DNA of 64,000 nucleotides, taken from contig CAUYUJ010005047.1 of assembly GCA_963575745.1 (NCBI GenBank), positions 1-64,000 on the forward strand, written 5' to 3'. The notes under the pieces are model-generated. The model was not told the DNA's origin. It saw only the letters and a program-made list of their open reading frames with translations, and did not search any database. This document shows positions 1-10,262 of the stretch, one piece after another (positions within the stretch are counted from its first letter, which is position 1; every line of letters starts with the position of its first letter). The DNA comes from Prorocentrum cordatum. Taxonomy: Eukaryota; Sar; Dinophyceae; Prorocentrales; Prorocentraceae. The translations under genes and the position numbers were made by a program.

Positions 1-324
1 GCCCCGCCAGTCATGTCCCCCCCGCCGGTCGCGTCCTGGCAAAGGGGGCCTGCGCGACGCGAGCTTCGACGAGATCAGACTCGGGCGGTGCCAGGACTAC
101 GGGGAAGAGAGCTTCGGCGAGGCGGGGCCAGGGCGAAGGAAGGCCCGGGCGAGGCGAGGCCATGACGTGGATACCCAGCGGGTCGCCCACGCGCCAGCAC
201 GGACAGGGCCAGGCTTGGAGAGGCGATGCGAGACGAGCGGCGCGGCGGTGTTCGGCAAGAGGGCGTGGGTTTCAGGCAAGTGTTACCGCAGCCCCTGAGC
301 CCTGAGCCAGGATGACGCCTAAGG
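1..324. other. GC-rich gene-free stretch
   Basis: GC-rich sequence at the left edge. Frames are open on both strands by composition, but no recognisable domain, splice pattern or repeat is seen. It may be the edge of a feature lying outside the window. Confidence 0.4.
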
Positions 325-709
325 ATGAGTAGGGGGAGGAGGAGGAGGAGGAGGAGGAGGAGGAGGAGGAGAGGAGGAGGAGGAGGAGGAGGAGGAGGAG
401 GAGGAGGAGGGGAGGAGGAGGAGGAGGAGAGGGTAAGAGGGAGGAGGAGCGGAGGGGAGGGGAGGAGGAGGAGGAGGAGGAGGAGGAGGAGGAGGAGGAG
501 GGGAGGGGGAGGGGGAGGGGGAGGGGGAGCGGGAGGGGGAGGGAGGAGGAGGAGGAGGAGGAGGAGGAGGCGGAGGAGAGGGCGGGGGCGGAGGCGGAGG
601 CGGAGGAGGAGAGGAGGAGGAGGAAAGAGAGGAAGGAAGGAGGGAGGAGGAGCGAGGAGCCGAGGATGATGAGATGATGATGATGATGATGATGATGATG
701 AGATGATGA

Positions 710-740
<31 letters not shown>

Positions 741-794
741 GATGATGATGATGATGATGACGTATTGATGATGACGATGACGATGGACGATGAC

Positions 795-844
<50 letters not shown>

Positions 845-905
845 GGAGGAGGAGGAGGAGGAGTAGGAGGAGGAGGAGGAGGAGGAGGAGGAGGAGGAGG
901 AGGAC
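325..905. repeat. GGA and GAT trinucleotide arrays
   Basis: An interrupted (GGA)n array at about 330-655 is followed by (GAT)n at 665-845 and a second (GGA)n at 842-905. The polypurine strand is plus. Long open frames here (poly-Arg/Gly/Glu, poly-Met/Asp, and poly-Leu/Ser on the other strand) are products of the trinucleotide repeat and not genes. Confidence 0.95.
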
Positions 906-1139
906 CAGTGTAAACCCAAGGGCCACCAACGATGTTGGAGCAAACCCTCCTTCGAAACTCCCTCCTTACAGGCCCCTACGGATGCCCGTTTCCATTGAGG
1001 GAACTGCTTCGTTGCAAGACAACTGTTTGAAGACACCCAAGCCTGAAACATTACCAAACATTGTTCTCCGGATTTCAACGCCACGGATCAACCTGACTGC
1101 TGCGTCGTGACGGTCCTGAGTCGTGACAGAACGCCGTTT

Positions 1140-1700
1140 TTGGGACTCCATAGCCGCGAATCAACGTAACTGCTGACTCCTCCTGAGCCTGAATCCCTGC
1201 AGCACGTTCTTTTCGGTACGTTGACCATGGGAATCCGTGAAGCTCTTGCAACTTGCATAAAAAATAATGCGCGCAGCGCTCAGGCGAGAGCCTCTTTTTG
1301 AAAGGGGAACCGCCCATTTTCCGTGAAACTATTTCAACTTAACCAAAAAGACGCATGTGCGCGGCGTTAAGGCGAGAGCCACATAATGAAACGGAGCCGC
1401 CCTCAACCCGTGAAGCGTTTGCAGTTATTAAGAAGAGCGAAAGTGCGCGGCGTTAAGGCGAGAATTCTGAAAACCACCCGCCCTTCATCGGTGAAACTCC
1501 TTGCGCATTTTTTTAGTAGAAGCGAAGGTGCGCGGCGCTACGGCGAGAGCCGCATTTTGAAAAGGAACCGCCTTCAATCCGTGAGGTTCGTGCAACTTGT
1601 AAAAGCAACGAATGTGCGCGGTGCTAACGTGAGAACCACAGTATGGAAACCACCCGCCTTCCATGTGTGAAGCGGCTGTCACGTTTTCAGCTTCAGGGTC
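1140..1700 (+). repeat. About 87-bp degenerate tandem repeat
   Basis: Six or so units. The best-conserved anchor is TGCGCGGCGTTAAGGCGAGA, seen near 1269, 1355, 1441, 1528 and 1614, so the spacing is about 86 bp. Each unit also holds a CCGCCCTTCAATCCGTGAAG-like stretch. Units at the left end (1140-1260) are more diverged. Similar CAGCGxGAGCACGA wording recurs at 12530-12690, possibly a distant relative. No coding role is seen. Confidence 0.8.
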
Positions 1701-1924
1701 ATTATTGACGAGGACGCCTCAGGCGAAATGCCAGGCCCGCCTCAAAAAAAACGTGAATCGGGGTGCGACAGGAAAGCGTTGTTTAATAAGGACAAGGAAT
1801 GGAGGAAGATGGCCAGGACGAGGAGGATGATGAGGGATTGGGAGGATGATCGCGTGGAGGAGCAGGATGGTGAGGGAGAGGTGGGGGATAAGGAAGAGGT
1901 GGAGCAGGACGTGGAGGAGACGGG
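1701..1924. other. Unique spacer with purine-rich right half
   Basis: Transition from the 87-bp tandem array into GGA-rich and then GAT-rich sequence. No gene is seen. Confidence 0.4.
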
Positions 1925-1953
1925 TTGATGTGGATGATGATGATGATGATCAC

Positions 1954-2044
<91 letters not shown>

Positions 2045-2150
2045 CTGATGATGCTGATGATGCTGATGATGCTGATGATGATGATGATGCTGATGATGAT
2101 GATGATGATGATGCTGCTGCTGCTGATGATGGTGGTGGTGGTGGTGGTGG

Positions 2151-2200
<50 letters not shown>

Positions 2201-2207
2201 CTGATGC

Positions 2208-2238
<31 letters not shown>

Positions 2239-2425
2239 AATGATGATGATGATGATGGTAATGATGCTGCTGATGATGATGTTGGTAATGATGATGATGG
2301 TGATGGTGATGATGATGACGAGGAGGAGGAGGACGATAATCTGGGAGGAACAGAAGGAGGAGGCGGTGGAGGAGGAGGAGGACGAGGACGAGGCGGAGGT
2401 GGAGGTAGGGGATAAAAAGGACATG
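1925..2425. repeat. GAT microsatellite with GCT and GGT variants
   Basis: A long (GAT)n array with GCT and GGT interruptions runs to about 2310, then GGA-rich sequence. The Met/Asp/Ile homopolymer frames are repeat artefacts. Confidence 0.95.
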
Positions 2426-3960
2426 TGACGATGAGGATGAGGACGACGACGCAGGAAATGAGGGATGAGGCTTAGGCGGAAAGGGGGGAACCCAGGGAGA
2501 GGGATGAACGGAGGAAGGCCAGCATCAGAACAATGGTGGGGTTTCGCTTGATCCGTCCTCGTCCTCGTCCCTTCCCCTCTCCCTCCGTCCCTTCACTTCC
2601 CCTCCTCATTCTTCCACTCCTCCTGCGCCTCCCTTCCTCTCCTGTACCTCCTCTTCCTCCTCCTCCTCCTCATCGTCCACCCTTTCTCCTTCTGTTTCGC
2701 CTCCTCCTCCTCCTCATTCTCCTCCTCCTCCTCCTCCTCCCTTTCCTCGTCCTCCTCCTACCCCTCCTCCTCCTCCTCCTCCTCCTCCTCCCCGCCCTTC
2801 CTTTTCCTCCGCTTCCTTTCATCCTCCTCCTCCTCATTTCCTCCTCCTCATGCCTCCTCCTCCTCCTCCTTCCTCCGCCCCCTTTTCCTCGTCCCTGCCT
2901 CCTTATCCCCTCCTCCTCCTCCTAACCACTCCGCCTCCTCCTCTCCTCCCTTTCCTTTCCTCCTCCTCCTCTCCTCCTCCTCCTCCTCCTCCTCCCCTTC
3001 CTTTTCCTCCTCCTCCTTCTCCTCCTCCTCCTCCTCCTCCTCCTCCTCCTCCTCCTCCTCCTGCTCTCTCTCTCTCCTGGCCCTCTGGTCTCTCCTCCTC
3101 GTCCGCGCTTCTCCTCGTCCTCCCTTCTTCTTCCTCTCCTTTCATTCCTCCCCTCCGCACGCGGCGCAGAGGCAGGACACGCATCGGTGCGGGAGGAGGA
3201 ACGTGGAGGAGGAGGAGGAGGAGGAGGAGGAGGAGGAGGAGGAGGAACGAGGAGGAGGAACGAGGAGGAGGAGGAGGAGGAGGAGGAACGAAAAGGAGGA
3301 GGAGGAGGAGGAGGAGGAGGAGGAGGAGGAAGACGACGAAGGGAGAGAGGGAGGAGCGCACACTCAAACAGAACACCCATGCATCCCGTCCTCCCCCCGT
3401 CTCCCCCCTTTCCCACCCCCCGCCCACTCTTCCTCGGAGGCTCCTCCTGTTCTTCGCCCTGGGCTGTCCAGCAGGGCGACCGAGCCATGTTTTTAGATGT
3501 GCAGGTGCCTCCCGGGCGCTGCCTCGCGCGCTCCTTCCTGACACCCTCCCGCGCCCGGATCGGAGGAAGGAGTGCCGCCGCCGCCGCCGCTCGGGAGGGT
3601 GTGGTGGCAGATGCGTGTGGCACCACAGGGGCATCCTGTAAGCATGTATCGCCCCAGATTGTTCGATCTTGCACCCCCAGGGGGCCGGGTGGCGATGGTG
3701 GGCGGCGGCGGCGGGCCGCATTCCTTCTCGGGCACCCCCTTTTTTTTCCCTTGGCCCTGCCGGGCGCTCTCTGGGACCGAAGCGCCGCTTGCCACCGCCT
3801 CACAGCGCCCGCCGCTCGGCGCGAGCCGAGCTGGACCTCTTGTTGGCGAGTCGCCTCGAAACGAGCTCGCTCTCCTTCCTCAACCCTGCCCCTCCTCCCT
3901 GCGCCAGCGCGAGCAGGAAGAGGAGGAGGCGCGAGGAGAGGGATGATGCTTCTGATGCTG
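2426..3960. repeat. TCC array, GGA array and GC-rich spacer
   Basis: (TCC)n runs through about 2560-3065 and (GGA)n through 3195-3340, so the purine strand switches in between. 3341-3960 is GC-rich, mostly unique sequence with open frames on both strands, but no domain or splice pattern I can support. Confidence 0.85.
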
Positions 3961-4013
3961 CTGCCGGTGGTGATGATGATGATGATGATGATGATGACGA
4001 CGACGACGACGAC

Positions 4014-4045
<32 letters not shown>

Positions 4046-4560
4046 CGATGATGATGATGATGATGATGATGAGGATGATGAGGATGCTGATGATGATGAT
4101 GATGGTGATGATGATGGTGATGATGATGGTGATGATGATGCTGATGATGATGATGACCATGATGCTGCTGATGATGCTAGCGATGATGATGCTGATGCTG
4201 AGGATCATACTGATGATGACGACGATGATGATGCTGATGCTGATTAAGATTATGTTGATGATGGTGGTGATGATGGTGACGATGCTGCTGATGATGAGGA
4301 TGGTGCTGCTGATGAGGAGGATGCTGGTGGTGGTGGTGTTGATCAGATGATGATGGTGATGCTGATGATGTTGATGATGATGATCATGATCATGATGCTG
4401 ATGCAGCTGCTGCTGCTGCTGATGATGATGATGATCATGATGTTGATGCTGATGCTGCTGCTGATGATGATGATGATGCTGATGATGATGATGATGATGA
4501 TGAGGAGGAGGAGGAGGAGGAGGAGGAGGAGGAGAGGAGGAGGCGATGCAAGAGGGAGGG
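3961..4560. repeat. GAT microsatellite ending in GGA
   Basis: An interrupted (GAT)n/(GAC)n array occupies 3968-4502 and closes with (GGA)n at 4502-4540. Confidence 0.95.
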
Positions 4561-4984
4561 AGGAGGTGGATGATAGGGGAGGGGAAGGGAAAGGGGGAGG
4601 ATACATTCCGTGGATACGTGGAGGAAGGAGAGGAGGGGAACGAGTTGGGGAGCGAGTGCGAGACGTACTGGCAGGGTGAGAAGGGGTTCCGCATTTGCTG
4701 TCGCATCTCGCCTAGGATGTGGCTGATGGGGCGCATGTCATGGCCAAATCCTGAGATTCCAGAGTGGTCGTGCCAGCCTGGGGCAGACCCGACCTATTAG
4801 GAGATAGTCCCCATACTCTCTGGCGTGCCGAGTGATGCGAGCCACAGGTTTGACTGCGCAGAGGCACTCTGCAGGTCAAGGTGGCCTCGGTGAGCGTGCA
4901 CTCGGACGGTCGGTGGCAGGGCAGGACAGCACTGCGATGCATCCTGGAGGACGCGCGGGCGTGTCAGCAAGGACGCTTATGTCA
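4561..4984. other. Gene-free unique stretch
   Basis: Mixed GC sequence with short open frames on both strands, for example 4546-4800 plus. None shows a domain, and frame use is not consistent enough to call an exon. Confidence 0.35.
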
Positions 4985-5155
4985 GGAGGGTAAAGAACAC
5001 ACAGGCACGATTGCTCGTCGATCCCCCGGAACATCTAGGAACATATGGGAAGTGGGGGGAAGACAAGAACCCAGAAAGTATGCGAAGCTATAGGGAATCG
5101 TTTTATTTGTGTCTATATGTGTGTGTGTGTGTGTTTCCCCTCATTCTGGTTCCAG
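4985..5155 (+). repeat. AT-richer dispersed repeat, copy 1
   Basis: One of five copies (others 20272-20445, 24221-24400, 33221-33380, 60470-60612) of a ~160-bp block. It starts with an AARAACACACAGRCAC-like end, has ATATGGGAAGTGGG and GGGGAAGAC words in the middle, and ends ATAGGGAATnnTTTTATTTGTGT. The ends form an imperfect inverted repeat (AACACACA against TGTGTGT). Confidence 0.7.
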
Positions 5156-5174
5156 CAGGAGGAGAGCTCTGGCT

Positions 5175-5255
5175 GACACCTTCGGGGCTCAACGGGGTTC
5201 AGCCGGAGCGCCAGATCTTCCAGGATCATGCAGGGCCAGGGGCGCACTGACCCGG
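5175..5255 (+). repeat. TGCAGG-type dispersed repeat, copy 1
   Basis: Shares GGGGTCA(A)nGCAAnCGGGG and GCGCCAGATC…GATC(A/C)TGCAGG wording with 20945-21085, 38567-38690 and 62920-63070. Function unknown. The GAGCGCCAGATCTT wording faintly recalls a tRNA D-to-anticodon region, but no tRNA fold could be made. Confidence 0.55.
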
Positions 5256-5430
5256 GTGTTCTTCGAGGTTGCCCGCTGCTGCCTCGGGGAGTCCTCGTCG
5301 TCGCCGCGTGGCCCATCTTTTCGGGAATCCCCCGAGCGGCCAGGAGCGGAGACCCCTCGGGGCTGCGCCCGAAGAAGGTGGCGCCTCGACGATTCGAGCA
5401 GGCAGGTTTCTCGACGATCTGCTTATGAGA

Positions 5431-5610
5431 TGGCTCTCGATTCAAGCTGGCACCTCTTGTTTTTTGGACTCGCAGACTCAAGCCTGATCTAAGATCTGTC
5501 CGTCTTGCCTCTCACGCGTTGGGAGCGTGGACTTGGCTCTGCCAGCCCTCAGCTCTGAGGCTCGGCCCAAACAGGCTTGAGCCAGAATGGCTCTCGATTC
5601 AAGCTGGCGC
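5431..5610 (-). repeat. Short direct repeat with possible eroded spliced-leader relic
   Basis: ATGGCTCTCGATTCAAGCTGG occurs at 5431 and again near 5587. Immediately left of the second copy, 5576-5592 reads CTTGAGCCAGAATGGCT, which matches the reverse complement of the 3' part of the dinoflagellate spliced leader at 16 of 17 bases. The next bases do not match. It could be a decayed relic or chance. Confidence 0.35.
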
Positions 5611-5694
5611 TCCTACAGAAAGTGAACTGGTGTTTAGATCCTGTCACAGCTCAGCCTGTGGCTAAACTTGCTGCGCTGAGCGGCACAGAGACAG

Positions 5695-6105
5695 AGCGCC
5701 GGTACAGAAGCACACGCGTACGCACACACCCAAACACACGCACACACGCACGCACACACACACACGGACGCACGCGCGCACGCGCGCGCACGCAACCATT
5801 CACGGACGCACGCACGCACACACACAAACCCGGCGCGCATGCGTACACACACACACACGCGCGCGCGCACACACGCACGCACACACAACACGCACAACAC
5901 ACATAACAGACAATTCACAACACACATACAGCACACAACACACACAGCACACAACACACGACACGCAACACAACACACAACATACAACACACACAACACA
6001 CAACACATCACACACAACACACACACACCACACACCACACACACACCAACACACACACACACCACATACACGCACACACACACGCACACACAAACGCGCG
6101 CCCAG
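5695..6105. repeat. CA-rich microsatellite
   Basis: Long (CA)n/(CACG)n array, degenerate, with ACAACACAC variants at 5885-6030. The Thr-His and Val-Cys frames are artefacts. Confidence 0.95.
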
Positions 6106-6337
6106 GAAGCTGGCCGGGAGGGAGGAGAAGCGACGCCGCCCCCACTACCGGCGGGCAACCTGGAGCGACGATGCCCACGATGTCCCCCCCCACCCCGCCC
6201 GAGCTGAAGGCTGGAGAAGTCTCGGGCGGGACGATGGCAGATAGAGGGACCACGCCAGCAGAAGGATCGTGCCTGCGGTAGTGGTGGTGTTTCAATTTCC
6301 CCCCAGTGTCTGAAAGCGAACGGCTCCACACATATCC
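6106..6337. other. Gene-free spacer
   Basis: GC-rich unique sequence between the CA array and the large degenerate repeat. Nothing recognisable is seen. Confidence 0.4.
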
Positions 6338-7120
6338 AGCTGCCTGCGGCAAGTCCCGCCACCGTGCCTGGGTTCTGGGTTGGAAGCCTAGTGGGTGTTC
6401 GTTAGAATCTCGTGGGAGGCCTCTCGGGGGCCTCTTGGAGGCAGTTTTGAGGCGTCTTGGGAGCCGTTTGGGCTCTTGGAGGTCTCTTGGAGGCCTCTTG
6501 GGGGCCTCTTGGGGGCCTCTCGGGGGCCTCTTGGGGGCCTATTGGGGGCCTCTTGAAGCCTCTTGGGCGTCTCTTGGGGCCTTCTGGGAAGCCCTTGGGG
6601 CGGAAGGCTCGGATTGTCGATTCGTCTTCCCTGTCTGGGGCCCCTTTTGGGCCCGTCTTGGGGCCCTCTTGGGCCGTCTTGGGCGCCTCTTGGGCAGTCT
6701 TGGGGCGCTCTTTGGCCGTCTTGGGGCCATCTTGGAGGTCTCTTGGGCTGTTTTTGGGTCGTCTTTGGGCCGAAAAGGCGAGAACGCCAAAGTATTACAA
6801 AAACACGCAAGGACAATCCATGAGCTTTGCCTTTGGGGGTCCTCTTGGGAGGCTTCACGGGGGCCTCTTGGGGCGCCTTGGGAGCCTCTTGCGCCCCCTT
6901 GAGGTCATCTTGGGCGTCTTCGAGCGATCGCTCGGCGACTCGGGGCCCTCTTGGACCGTCTTAGGGGCCTCCGGGCCGTCATTCCGGCCTTGGAGAGGCC
7001 CCAGGGAGGCGCCACGGCCGCCAAGGACCCCCCCCCCCGGAATGTAGCAGGTGCACGCGGCGAGGCGCGGGCCCCGAGGGGGAGGGGGCCGCTCCGAAGA
7101 TTCCAGACACCCTGACAGGC
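6338..7120. repeat. Large CTTGGGG-type dispersed repeat, copy A
   Basis: Built of degenerate 15-24 bp units of the form GGGGCC(GT/TC)CTTGGG. It carries conserved non-repetitive cores: a left end CAAGTCCCGCCACCGTGCC, an inner GGGGCGGAAGGCTCGGAT, and a CCGAAAAGGCGAGAACGCCA core near 6771. The same left end, both cores and the right end (ACACCCTGACAGGC against GGCACCCTGTCA) recur at 30702-31430, so it is a full-length paralogous element of about 0.75 kb. Minus-strand translation gives Pro/Arg/Gln-rich repeats. Confidence 0.8.
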
Positions 7121-7134
7121 AGCCCTTGGTATGC

Positions 7135-7175
7135 TAGCACGCCTCGGTGTGCCATGGGGGGCACGGCAGCTGATA
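7135..7175 (+). repeat. Left 41-bp direct repeat flanking MITE A1
   Basis: 41 bases beginning TAGCACGCCTCGG and ending GATA, repeated at 7352-7392 with two mismatches. The MITE sits exactly between the copies. Confidence 0.9.
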
Positions 7176-7351
7176 CAGTCGGGGCCCTGAAGAAGGAACC
7201 CTTTTCGTTGGGGAGGGGCTCCGTGTTCCTTAATTGTTTCACAGCTTGCCTCAGGTTTTCCTTATGTTTTCGATGGGAAATCGAAGTTCAACTTATGGTT
7301 AAAAGGGTCCTCGTTCCTTATTTAGGGTCCCTTAGGTCAACGCCCCGACTG
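7176..7351 (+). mobile_element. Tc1/mariner-like MITE A, copy 1
   Basis: 176 bp, beginning CAGTCGGGGC and ending GCCCCGACTG, bounded by TA on both sides. TA duplication plus CAGT ends is the signature of the IS630/Tc1/mariner superfamily. It has no coding capacity, so it is non-autonomous. Other copies: 36637-36813, 51910-52086, 60124-60299. Its internal sequence (GGAACCCTTTT, TTCGATGGGAAATCGAAG, TCGTTCCTTATTTAGGG) is highly similar between copies. Confidence 0.85.
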
Positions 7352-7392
7352 TAGCACGCCTCGGCGTGCCATGGGGGGCACGGCAGCGGATA
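7352..7392 (+). repeat. Right 41-bp direct repeat flanking MITE A1
   Basis: Second copy of the 41-bp flank, 39 of 41 identical to 7135-7175. Confidence 0.9.
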
Positions 7393-7404
7393 TGCGGGCA
7401 GTGC

Positions 7405-7585
7405 TTATATCCATATCCAGAGCGTCGTGGACTTCTCGGGAAGAGGTGCCGCCACGCCGAGGCGCACTGGACATGGACCACGTCAAGCCTCTTGGGGCCA
7501 GATTTGTATCCGTATCCAGTGCGTCTGCGGCTTCTGGGGGAGAGAGCCCAAGACTCCAAGACGCACTGGATGTGGATATAACTAT
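7405..7585. repeat. Pair of imperfect hairpin repeats
   Basis: Two consecutive ~75-bp palindromes, each opening with TATCC(A/G)TATCCAG(A/T)GCGTC and closing with GCGCACTGGA(C/T)(A/G)TGGA. The same paired arrangement recurs at 37250-37420. It looks like a small structured repeat; function unknown. Confidence 0.7.
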
Positions 7586-8245
7586 TGCCCGCAGGATAGA
7601 TGCTCGGAGGTCCGTGCCGACGTCTTCGGTCGTCGCTCGACCCGCGCGGGCGACGCCTCCGTCGCCGTCGCATGGCGCGCCCAGCGCCGAGCCGAGGTGC
7701 CCGCGCGGCGCCCCCCGGACGTCGGAGGTTCCCCCAGCGGTGCCTGCACCTGGGGTGTCGGAGGGGCCAGCGCGCCCTGCGACAGGCCCCCCCCTCGGGC
7801 AGGAGGTCAAAGATTGCAGCTGGGGTCTACCCCTTAGTGGGCCCTGGAGACGACAGGGCCGTTTTTTTACCGGTTCCGTTTTGGATTTTTTTTGTTGCCG
7901 GTTCCAACGCCGTTGTTTTACCGGTTCCGTCGCCGTTGTTTGACCGGTTCCGGCTCCGGTTCCAATCATGGAGCCGTTTTTTTGCCGTTTCCGGTCGCCG
8001 TTTTTTTGCCGTTTCCATTTTCAAGGGGCATTTGCTGTTTCCGGGGCCCACAAAGGTCTACCCTCTTCTTCCTCCCTCCCCCGATCGATGATCCCTGTTC
8101 TCTACAGAACCGGGCCTGTGCGTCGGTCCGGCGGCCACGCAGTCGCCGTCGCCGCCCCGTCGCCGCCTCGTCGCCGCCCTTCGTCTGGGCTCGTGCGTCG
8201 GTCTGGCGGCCATGTCGTCTCCTTCGTCGCCTCGCCGCCGCCCCG
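7586..8245. repeat. GC-rich spacer with degenerate CCGGTTCC and GTCGCCGCC repeats
   Basis: 7860-8045 is made of degenerate TTTACCGGTTCCG-like units. 8100-8245 holds two ~90-bp GTGCGTCGGTC(C/T)GGCGGCCA units. No gene is seen. Confidence 0.6.
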
Positions 8246-8553
8246 TCGGTTTGCACCACACACACATATATATATTGCACTACAAAGCTTGTCCCACATA
8301 GGTTGCACACCATGTATGGTTCCACATAGGTTTCACACCATAGCCTGCCCCACATAGATTGCAGAACATAGGTTGCACCACACATGGCATAATTTAGAGT
8401 GCACCACATAGATTGTACAACACAGGTTGCACCACCAATTTTGCACACTATCTACTAGATCGACCCACATAGATCGCACCACACATACAATCACACATAT
8501 TGCACCACATGGCTTGCACAACACACGTGTATATTTACACATATATATATACA
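8246..8553. repeat. Degenerate CACATAGGTTGCAC tandem repeat
   Basis: Around 15 loosely conserved ~20-bp units built on CACATAG(A/G)TTGCACCACA, with short TATATA interruptions near 8267 and 8540. 9285-9375 has related wording. Confidence 0.75.
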
Positions 8554-9206
8554 CGTAGCACCCCGCAGATGCGGATAAGAGTGAGGGGGCGGTGGGGACG
8601 TCGGCAGTTTGCGAGACTCTGGAGAAGCCCGCCGCAGGCGCCAAAGTGTCACAAATTATACAAAGAGCCCGCCGCAGGCGCCGATTGTTTCAAACCAATG
8701 TGGGTATGTCGCGGGTGGGTCGCGGATGGGTCACGGGGTGGGTCGCGGGTGAGTCGTGGGTGGGTCGCGGGTGGGCCGCGGTTTGGGTCGCGGGTGGGTC
8801 GCGAGTGGGTCGCGGGTGTACAGGGCAGAAAATCCACCGCATAATAATCACGCCGACAAGCGAAGCCGTTTAGTAAACGCACACAAGGAATGAATCGAAC
8901 AGGGCAGGGCCGTTTAGTAAACGTCCATTGTCGGGTTCGGGCGGTTTTTCCTCCCTTGAGGGTGGGTCGCGGGGTGGGTCGCGGGTGGGTCGCGGGGTGG
9001 GTCGCGGGGTGGGTCGCAGGGTGGGTCGCAGGTGGGTCGCGGGTGGGTCGCGGGTGGGTCGCGGGTAGGTCGCGGGTTGGTTCGCGGGTTGGTTCGCGGG
9101 TTGGGTCGCGGGGTGGGTTGCGGGGTGGGTCGCGGGGTGGGTCGCGGGTGGGTCGCGGGTGGGACGACGATAACGAACAACAGCAACAACAACAACAAAC
9201 GCAACA
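8554..9206 (+). mobile_element. Retroposon-like repeat with (CAA)n tail, copy 1
   Basis: Begins CGTAGCACCCCGCAGATGCGG (with a CCGCAGATGCGG hairpin) and has unique blocks GACGTCGGCAGTTTG and GCCGTTTAGTAAACG (twice). It also holds two GTGGGTCGCGG minisatellites (8710-8815, 8960-9165) and ends in a CAACAACAACAA-type tail. The same order, inverted, is found at 28037-28765. A simple 3' tail suggests LINE-driven retroposition. No ORF is supported. Confidence 0.75.
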
Positions 9207-9295
9207 AGCGGAATTCTCACCACGAATTCCCTATTCAGCCGCGCGCCCAGGGACGATGAATGACAGTTCGGCCCCCTCACTCTGATATGCACACA
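9207..9295 (-). repeat. Dispersed repeat abutting the retroposon tail
   Basis: On the minus strand, GTCATTCATCGTCCCTGGG and ATTCGTGGTGAGAATTC match 25985-26065 on the plus strand closely (roughly 85% by eye). The (CAA)n tail of the retroposon joins it directly, suggesting insertion into this repeat. Confidence 0.65.
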
Positions 9296-10262
9296 TCACC
9301 ACATACATCAGTGTGCACAGCTCATGCTGCACTACATGCATTGCTACACATAGGTCGCATCGCGCATCGACATGTTGGAAGCTCACTGTTTGGGGTCCAC
9401 GATGGCCAAACATCATTGTCTTGCTTGCGATTGCACGGGGGCGATGGAGGCTACGTTGGGCAGCCCCCCGGGAAGCGGGGAAGCGGGCCTCTTCGCCGCC
9501 GCTTACGGGAAGCAGAAAGAGAGGTGGCCTCCGCCGCTTCTCCAATCCTGGGCTCGGGGAGGGGGGAGGGCAGCCCCCCCTGTCTCGTCCCCCCCCCTTC
9601 TTCCTCCCTCCTCCCTCCTCCTACCTCTCTCTCCCCCCTCCTCCCTCCATCCTCCCTCCTACCTCTCCCTCCCCCCTCCTCCCTCCCCTCCCCCCGCCGA
9701 AGGCTTTGGAAGGGCCCCTGGAGGTCTCTGGAGGAAACCGATTGGAGGCGGTGTGCAAGGAGGCTTTGGCGGGTGTAGAAGGGGTGTGGGAGTAATGCTT
9801 CCATATCCGTCTGCATGGGCACCATCAGTAGTCGGCCTGGCACAGAATATCCCCAGAAGGGACGAAGTGCCACCCCGATAGTGGCAACATCTGGATCGAC
9901 GCGCTTTCGTCGTGTGGCTTGATCGTTCTACTTGGCCAGGGGGGCGGGCGCCGGGCAGTCGGAAGAGGCAGGGCGGTCGGGCGGGCCCACGGGGGGCAAC
10001 GGAGCGGTTGGAGCAGAGACCTCCGTGCACGTGAACTTTTTTTGGTCTGCGGGTCGAGAGCGAGCCTCTTCCGGTGAAAAGCTGGGCGGGCTACGCAAAG
10101 CTCTGATTGGGGAGGCAGAGCACGGGCGGGCCACCCCCCCATGCACGTGAACACACACACACATACACAAGGCGCATACACGGGTGCGCCCACCGGAGGG
10201 GGTGCGCACGGCCGCCTGGGGGGGCCATCCGCCCCGCCCTCCGGGGCGGGGCAGCGGCAGCA
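9296..10262. other. Gene-free stretch with a CT-rich tract
   Basis: 9570-9705 is a polypyrimidine tract (CTCCCTCCTCC type). The rest is GC-rich unique sequence with no supported gene. Confidence 0.4.

Noticed and set aside
75-1110. Poly-Leu/Ile/Ser, poly-Arg and poly-Met ORFs
   Set aside because: Direct translation of GGA and GAT trinucleotide arrays. The same applies to all similar ORFs at 1.8-4.6, 11.5-12.3, 19.6-20.0, 37.4, 41.1, 50.3, 53.8-54.6, 55.8 and 57.1 kb.
5195-5235. tRNA-like GAGCGCCAGATCTT
   Set aside because: No acceptor stem or T-arm partner can be paired in any of the four family copies.
6306-7047. Gly/Leu/Trp-rich plus ORFs and Pro/Arg/Gln-rich minus ORFs in the CTTGGGG repeats
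   Set aside because: Both strands are open through repeat composition; minus-strand core similarity is reported as a finding, but no gene is called.
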